Part shown: positions 59,478-64,000 of the stretch, piece by piece | Layout: every line of letters begins with the position of its first letter | Position numbering within the stretch: position 1 is the stretch's first letter | Origin: JASHPR01 sp963778075 | GTDB taxonomy: Bacteria > Actinomycetota > Actinomycetes > Streptosporangiales > Streptosporangiaceae | Length of the DNA: 64,000 nucleotides | Reading direction: 5' to 3' | NCBI GenBank assembly: GCA_963778075.1 | Contig: CAVZTJ010000002.1 | Span: 124,001 to 188,000 of the forward strand | Notes under the pieces: generated by a model | What the model was told of the DNA's origin: nothing | Databases searched by the model: none | What the model saw: the letters and a program-made list of their open reading frames with translations, nothing else | Made by a program: the position numbers and the translations under genes

Positions 59478-60965
59478 GTGAGCCTCCCGCTGACAGCGAT
59501 CGAGAACATCATCGACACCTCCGGCACCGCGCCTATGATCGAGCGCCTGCTGCCGGCCGCCGTCCGCAGCCGGCAGCTCACTGCCCGGACCCTGCTGACC
59601 GGCATGATGCTCGCCCTGGCCGACGGCCGCCCCGCCCACCTCACCAGAGCACACGCAGCGCTGCTGGCGCTGCCCGAGGCCGACCAGAAGCGGCTGGGCG
59701 TCATCGAAGACTGGAAAAACGGCCCGCACCAGCTCACCTACCGCCAGGTCGAGCACGCTAACCGGCTCATCACCCGCGCCCTGGCCAAACCCGGGCCCGA
59801 CGGCGCCCCGTCAGCTCACCTGCAGCACGCATGCGACCAGCTGACCGAAGCCAGCATCCCCCGGCCGTTCAAGGACGCCAGCAGCTCACTGGCCGTCGAC
59901 TGGACCGACGTCGAGACCTGGTCGCGGCCGGTCCCGGCCAGCCACCCCGGCACCGGCACCGACCCCGAGGCCCGCTGGGGACACCGCAACGTCAACCGCA
60001 AGATCTCCCAGGGCGAGATGTTCTTCGGCTATTACATGTCCGCAGCGGTCATGGTGGCCGACGACAACCGCCCGCCCGTCCCCGAACTCGCCCGCCGGAT
60101 CACCGTTGGCAACAGCAGCCACGACCCCGCCGCCGCGCTGGCGGCAGTCCTGACTGACATGGCCGCAGCCGGCATCGGCCTGGGCGACATCATCGCCGAC
60201 TCCGGATACTCCCACCGCCAGGCCGGCACCTGGGCAAACCCGCTGCGCGCCGCCGGCGCCGCCCTCGTCCAGGACCTGCACCCAAACGACCGCGGACCAC
60301 AAGGAACCCACCACGGCGCGATCGTCGCCAACGGGAACCTGTACTGCCCCGCCACCCCGAAGCCATTACTGGACCTGGTGCCGCTGCCACCCCGCCCCCC
60401 GGCCGCCGACACCGCCGCCCACGACGCCCAGACCGCAGAGCTGGCCCGGCACAAGCTCGGCCTGCACGCCGCCGAAGACAGCGACGGCTACCGCCGCCAC
60501 GCCTGCCCCGCCGTCACCGGGAAAATCCGCTGCCCGCTCCGCCCCGAGTCGATGAAACTCGACCGGAACCGGCCCGAGATCCTGTCCCCGCCCAGCCACC
60601 CCCCAGCCTGCTGCACCCAGCACACCATCACCGCCGGCCCCGACGTTGCCGAGAAAACCCGGCAGAAGCACGACTACCCATCACCAGCGTGGCGGATCTC
60701 CTACCGGCGCCGCACCGCCGCCGAACGGCTCAACGCCGCCATCAAGGACACCGCCGTCAACAACATCGACCAGGGCTGGATCCGCCTGATGGGCGTCACG
60801 CCGCTCATGCTCTGGCTCGCCTGCCTCATCGTCGTGCGCAACCAGCGCACCCTGGCCGCCTTCCAGGCCCGCCAGCAACATCAAACCCGCGTCGCCAGCG
60901 ATCAGCAGCCCCACACCCGCAAGCGCCGCCGCGAACTCGCCGACACCGCAGCCAGGCCGCCCTAA
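59478..60965 (+). CDS. DDE-type transposase-like protein
   Basis: 495 aa from GTG 59478, five bases after the recombinase stop. Candidate catalytic residues: Asp in SSSLAVDWTDVETWSR, Asp in GLGDIIADSGYSHR and Glu in RRRTAAERLNAAIKDTAVNN, the usual D-D-E spacing around an RNase H fold; the C-terminal IDQGWIRLMGVTPLMLWLAC helix follows. A cysteine-containing insert (RRHACPAVTGKIRCPLRPES) lies between the second Asp and the Glu. I cannot assign an IS family with certainty. Frame intact, so possibly the active element of the module. Confidence 0.72.
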   Translation: MSLPLTAIENIIDTSGTAPMIERLLPAAVRSRQLTARTLLTGMMLALADGRPAHLTRAHAALLALPEADQKRLGVIEDWKNGPHQLTYRQVEHANRLITRALAKPGPDGAPSAHLQHACDQLTEASIPRPFKDASSSLAVDWTDVETWSRPVPASHPGTGTDPEARWGHRNVNRKISQGEMFFGYYMSAAVMVADDNRPPVPELARRITVGNSSHDPAAALAAVLTDMAAAGIGLGDIIADSGYSHRQAGTWANPLRAAGAALVQDLHPNDRGPQGTHHGAIVANGNLYCPATPKPLLDLVPLPPRPPAADTAAHDAQTAELARHKLGLHAAEDSDGYRRHACPAVTGKIRCPLRPESMKLDRNRPEILSPPSHPPACCTQHTITAGPDVAEKTRQKHDYPSPAWRISYRRRTAAERLNAAIKDTAVNNIDQGWIRLMGVTPLMLWLACLIVVRNQRTLAAFQARQQHQTRVASDQQPHTRKRRRELADTAARPP

Positions 60966-61203
60966 CCAGCCCCCGAACCCAGCATCACCGCAGCAGCCGC
61001 CAGCAACCAGCACCCCCAGCACGGAATCAGCCGCACCGTCAGCCGCTCCAGCCCAGGCACCGCAGACCGCAAACCCCGAAACAGCCCCGGCAGCCAGCCA
61101 CCAGCCCCGCCGACAACCAGGAAACAAGATCAACTCAACGCGACCGCCCGAATGTCAGAGGCATATGTGAACATGCACACTGCAGCAATGTGAAGATCTC
61201 CTG

Positions 61204-61250
61204 GAGCCCCCTTACGGAATCGAACCGTAGACCTTCTCCTTACCATGAAC
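61204..61250 (-). repeat. tRNA-Thr(GGT) 3'-half fragment, att-like core (copy 3)
   Basis: Identical over 47 bases to 12472-12518. On the minus strand the acceptor AGGGGGC-T is followed by CCA (bases 61201-61203 read tgg/cca), so this copy preserves the natural 3' end of the tRNA. The 5' half is missing. By geometry, the intact tRNA-Thr would be expected to the right, outside the window. Confidence 0.85.
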
Positions 61251-61440
61251 CCCCGTCAAGTTCCGCAACCGCAGACAAACCGCGCTGACCTCGAAAAACA
61301 CGAGCACACACGAGCACTCACGCGCTCTAGACAGGCCCTCGCGAGCACGGTTTTGACACTCAATCTGACACTCACTTTGATCTTGCTCCGAACGAGCCAG
61401 CCACCATTAACGCCGCCATTCGAAAATGAGTGCGATCGAG
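61251..61440. repeat. att arm region with TGACACTC repeats (copy 3)
   Basis: Tandem ttgacactcaatctgacactc then actttgatcttgctcc and cattcgaaaatgag, the same layout as copy 1. Presumed integrase arm sites. No integrase gene follows. Confidence 0.6.
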
Positions 61441-61593
61441 GCGCAGGTCAACCAGGCCGTCGGGCCCCAGGAACGCTACGGCACAACCGCAGCGCCTCGG
61501 ACATAGTTAGGGCGGATAGGGATCGCCAGGGGGACGGACGAAGGCCCACACCAGCCCAACGGCGATGCACCCAATGGCATGTCTATCTCTGCC

Positions 61594-62160
61594 TCACTCC
61601 TCCCGGGCTATCGGGGCGGCGAGGATGGGTACACCTGCCTCGGGAACTGCCTGGTCGACGGGACAGGCTGGCACCTGGCAGGTCGGGACGTCACACAACC
61701 GGCAGATGTGGCGGGCATCCCAGCGGTCAATGGTCAAAGCGCCGAGCAGCTTCTCGATCACCGGCTCCAGTTGTCGCTTTTCCGCCGTCGTCAACGGGGA
61801 AAGCATCTGGTCAAGGACCTTGAGTCGCTTCTTTGCTGCCGCCAGCGCTGCCCGTTGGCCGGCAATGGTCAGAACAAGAGTCCGGGATCTCGCGTCATCC
61901 TGGCCCGGCCGGCGCTCGACCAAGCCGTCAGCCTCAAGCCGATTGACCAGGCGAACCGTGGCTGGATGCGAGATGTGCAGCAGCCGGGCCAGAAAGTCGA
62001 TGTTCTGCCCAGGTCGCAGACGGAGATGGGTCAGGGCGGCCGTCGCCGTCAAGCCGTGGCCGTCGTCGCCGGCCCTCACTTCCTGCAGGCGGTCGACAAC
62101 GGCGATGGCAAGCGCGCCGAAGAGGTTCGCCTGACGGGAGACGCGGTGAGATCTATGCAT
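61594..62160 (-). CDS. MarR-family regulator with cysteine-rich C-terminal tail
   Basis: 188 aa from ATG 62160; no clear ribosome binding site, so possibly leaderless. Winged helix: HLRLRPGQNIDFLARLLHIS, HPATVRLVNRLEADGLVERR, PGQDDARSRTLVLTIAGQRA. The C-terminus is unusual for MarR: DARHICRLCDVPTCQVPACP with four or five closely spaced cysteines, suggesting metal or Fe-S binding, or thiol redox sensing. Divergent from the class V aminotransferase gene, with TATGCATGCA repeats between them. Confidence 0.88.
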   Translation of the reverse strand: MHRSHRVSRQANLFGALAIAVVDRLQEVRAGDDGHGLTATAALTHLRLRPGQNIDFLARLLHISHPATVRLVNRLEADGLVERRPGQDDARSRTLVLTIAGQRAALAAAKKRLKVLDQMLSPLTTAEKRQLEPVIEKLLGALTIDRWDARHICRLCDVPTCQVPACPVDQAVPEAGVPILAAPIAREE

Positions 62161-62290
62161 GCACTAGGTATCTATCCAGTCACGCCAGACGGCAAACGAG
62201 TAAGCGAAGCGGTTGCCAGAGCCTCCGCAGTCGACATGGTGTTTGGGCAACGCTTACGCGTAGTTATATGCATGCATTATATATACATAA
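62154..62290. promoter_or_regulatory. Divergent operator region between marR and aminotransferase genes
   Basis: The decamer tatgcatgca occurs at 62154 and again at 62268, the second followed by ttatatatacataacctatg, the most AT-rich stretch nearby. Self-complementary atgcat/tgca cores suit a MarR dimer. The first copy overlaps the marR start codon, which fits autorepression. Confidence 0.6.
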
Positions 62291-62349
62291 CCTATGCCCG
62301 CCGCAGCGGAGGCGCACTCCGTGGCCCGGGCGGAAGGGTGGGACCGCGT

Positions 62350-63558
62350 GTGAACAGCAGCGAGACATCGGCCGGCAAGCCCCGAGCTGATTACGTTGAT
62401 GCCTTCGGCGACTTCGATGGCCGTATCTGGCTGAACGCCGCGCACCAGGGTCCGCTGCCACGGGTGGCCGCCGAGGCAGCCAAGGAGTCACTGGCGGCGA
62501 AGCTGGCGCCGCACCGGATCAGCGACTCGGCGTTCGTCGGGGTCCCGCGGCGGCTCCGCGAGCTGCTGGGCCACCTGATCGGCGCACCGGCGGAGGAGAT
62601 CATCCTCGGCAACAGTGCCTCATGGGTGCTCCAGGTGCTGGCCAACGGCCTGCCCTGGCGGCGGGGCGACGAAGTCCTCGTGCTGGCCGACGAGTTCCCG
62701 GCGACCGTGTTCCCCTGGCTGATCACCGAGCGCCACGGCGTCATCGTACGCCAGCTCAGGCTCGGCGAGCCGGTGCTCAAGCCCGAGCGCCTGCAGCAGC
62801 AACTGTCGCCGCGGACTCGTGTCGTCGCCGTCAACTGGGTCCGCTCCCTCACGGGCCACGTCGTCGATGTTGCTAGTCTGCACGAGGTCTGCGAACGCGC
62901 CGGCGTGCACCTGGTCCTCAACGTGACGCAGGGCCTCGGGGCGCTGCCGTTCGATGTCCGGAGGCTTCCGGTGGCCGCGATCACCTGCTCAGGCTTCAAG
63001 TGGCTCTGCGGCCCCTACGCCACCGGCTTCGGCTGGGTCCGCCCCGACGTCCTCCAGACGATGCACCCGGTCCAGGCCTACTGGCTCGCCCTACCCGACG
63101 GCGTCCAACTCGACCTCGACCGAGAGGGCGACCATCGTCTCCGCGACGATCTCTCCGCCCGTGCCTACGACGTCTTCGGCACCGCCAACTTCCTTAACTT
63201 CATTCCCTGGACCGCGGCGCTCCAGTACCTGCTGACACAAGGCATCGACGCGATCGCCAGCCACGACCAGGCGCTCGTCGAGCAACTGATCGGGCTGCTC
63301 GAGGACAGCGACTACCGCTTCATCAGCCCCACCGACGCCGATCAGAGGGGGGCGATCGTCGTCATCAGCGCTGCTGATCCCCGGGGCAACGAGCCGGTCT
63401 GGCAGCGTCTGACGGACGCCGGGATCGACGTCGCTCTTCGCGCGGGGAACATCCGCCTCTCGCCGCATCTCTACAACACTTCCGGCCAGATCGAGTACAC
63501 GGGAGCGATCCTCGCCGGAGCGACGACCGCGCCCGGTACACGAATCAGACGGACGTGA
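62350..63558 (+). CDS. Class V aminotransferase/cysteine-desulfurase-like PLP enzyme
   Basis: 402 aa from GTG 62350. N-terminus RIWLNAAHQGPLPRVAAEAA, PLP-binding small loop IILGNSASWVLQVLANGLPW (S/T-x-S region), LADEFPATVFPWLITERHGV, LSPRTRVVAVNWVRSLTGHV, Asp-equivalent segment GVHLVLNVTQGLGALPFDVR and Schiff-base Lys in AITCSGFKWLCGPYATGFGW. This is the isopenicillin-N-epimerase/kynureninase-like branch. The cofactor Asp of the usual DxxQ motif reads NVTQ, a notable change that weakens PLP activation. Substrate unknown. Regulated presumably by the divergent MarR protein. Confidence 0.85.
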   Translation: MNSSETSAGKPRADYVDAFGDFDGRIWLNAAHQGPLPRVAAEAAKESLAAKLAPHRISDSAFVGVPRRLRELLGHLIGAPAEEIILGNSASWVLQVLANGLPWRRGDEVLVLADEFPATVFPWLITERHGVIVRQLRLGEPVLKPERLQQQLSPRTRVVAVNWVRSLTGHVVDVASLHEVCERAGVHLVLNVTQGLGALPFDVRRLPVAAITCSGFKWLCGPYATGFGWVRPDVLQTMHPVQAYWLALPDGVQLDLDREGDHRLRDDLSARAYDVFGTANFLNFIPWTAALQYLLTQGIDAIASHDQALVEQLIGLLEDSDYRFISPTDADQRGAIVVISAADPRGNEPVWQRLTDAGIDVALRAGNIRLSPHLYNTSGQIEYTGAILAGATTAPGTRIRRT

Positions 63559-63704
63559 CAGGCAGACGCCCCTCTGGGCCGGTAACCGGCATACTCTCGG
63601 CTTACTCCATACCGGCCAGAACACTCGTTCTGGCCCAGCACGAGCAGCCATGAAGACCCGCCTCCGCGGCGCCGCGTTCATCCTGCGCTCCAGGTCACCC
63701 GAAC
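63559..63704. other. Spacer
   Basis: Contains a near-symmetric ggccggtaaccgg-type and ccggccagaac sequence after the aminotransferase stop, possibly a terminator. No gene. Confidence 0.3.
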
Positions 63705-64000
63705 TGGCCCGCCAAGGAACTGTTCGCATTCCTCACCGTCTACCAGGCGCTATGCGCCCTAGAAACCGAAGCCGCGGGGCAGGCCGGCATCGTCCCCGAC
63801 CGGATTTCCTTCACGGTGACCGTCCGCGTTGCCCGCGACCATGCCGCCAGCCAGGCCATCATCACCCCGCACAGCCTGGAACTGGCACGCCGCCAGGCCA
63901 TCGGCGATCTCCTCAGCGACACCCTGCCCCGCCGCCGGGACCGCCACTACGAACGCGCCAGGAAACAACGAAAAACAACTTCCCGGCCATCAAACAAGGA
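63705..64000 (+). pseudogene. IS4-type transposase, C-terminal fragment running off the window
   Basis: A start-less plus frame reads WPAKELFAFLTVYQALCALE, TEAAGQAGIVPDRISFTVTV, RVARDHAASQAIITPHSLEL and RRRDRHYERARKQRKTTSRP. The LxTVYQALxxxxxxA and DPDRISFT-like segment plus the terminal RHYERxxKxRKT match C-termini of actinobacterial IS4-family transposases. The catalytic core is missing on the left. Continues past 64000. Confidence 0.75.

Noticed and set aside
58484..60965. Toxin-antitoxin or defence system in the mobile module
   Set aside because: No toxin fold, nuclease or nucleotidyltransferase motif could be recognised; transposition functions explain the genes better.
1..64000. CRISPR arrays
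   Set aside because: No regularly spaced short repeats and no cas-like genes seen.
1..64000. rRNA or complete tRNA genes
   Set aside because: Only the two tRNA-Thr 3' halves were found; none has a 5' half.

Overview
The window is high-GC DNA (mostly G/C at third codon positions, frequent GTG/TTG starts, GGAGG-type ribosome binding sites) from an actinobacterium. The gene set (F420-type PPOX remnant, WhiB-age families such as DUF1707, DUF4118 and DUF1003, Acg-type nitroreductase, Pat-like acetyltransferase, pSAM2-like tRNA 3' fragments) suggests a filamentous or soil lineage (Streptomycetales, Streptosporangiales or Catenulisporales-like). I cannot name the species from sequence alone.

Layout. 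1-0.8 kb: 5' end of sufB. 1.5-12 kb: stress genes (hsp20, TetR, a GNAT/acyl-CoA synthetase fusion lacking part of its ATP-grasp, a cytochrome b, DUF1003, a ketopantoate-reductase-like protein) separated by gene remnants. 12.5 kb: a 3' half of tRNA-Thr(GGT) followed by TGACACTC repeats, i.e. an attachment-site relic. The same 236-bp unit recurs at 61.2 kb and, diverged, at 57.5 kb, so 48.7 kb of the window lies between direct att-like repeats. 13.3-24.6 kb: first copy of a 980-bp duplication, a frameshifted HtrA-like protease, TraR/DksA-like zinc proteins, TerC remnant, DedA, SMR exporter, universal stress protein, a split histidine kinase with an OmpR-type regulator, and an Acg nitroreductase tail. 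24.6-31 kb: a galactose locus (galK intact, galT broken, secreted GH27 alpha-galactosidase, LacI regulator). 31-33 kb: acetyltransferase and IS630 remnants. 33.1-41 kb: a redox module: SufT/DUF59, SufR-like HTH, lone cytochrome oxidase subunit I, a cytochrome b561-molybdopterin oxidoreductase fusion, cupin, DUF2249-cupin, 7Fe ferredoxin, a second SufR-like HTH and a membrane protein. 41.5-48.3 kb: MarR, an unrecognised broken gene, a NarL-type two-component pair with a divergent membrane protein, SnoaL-like protein. 48.3-53.7 kb: a group II intron fragment, a truncated conserved protein, second copy of the 980-bp duplication, DUF4118 sensor-like protein, CaCA exchanger. 54-57 kb: glyoxalase-fold protein, an alkylmercury-lyase-like remnant coupled to TetR and DUF1707 genes, and a ClpN/ClpX-zinc-finger protein. 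58.1-61 kb: a mobile module (DUF6788 gene, tyrosine-recombinase-like gene, DDE-type transposase) around a 41-bp perfect palindrome. 61.6-64 kb: MarR with a cysteine-rich tail, a class V aminotransferase and an IS4-type remnant.

How it fits together. The content (Hsp20, USP, Acg, FdxA-like ferredoxin, Pat-like protein, DksA-like, cytochrome b, redox regulators) resembles the dormancy/redox stress islands of actinobacteria, embedded in an integrated-element scar and heavily eroded. At least fifteen genes are frameshifted, truncated or fused at deletion junctions. Several breaks sit in G or C runs, so some may be assembly errors; others remove whole segments and are real decay.
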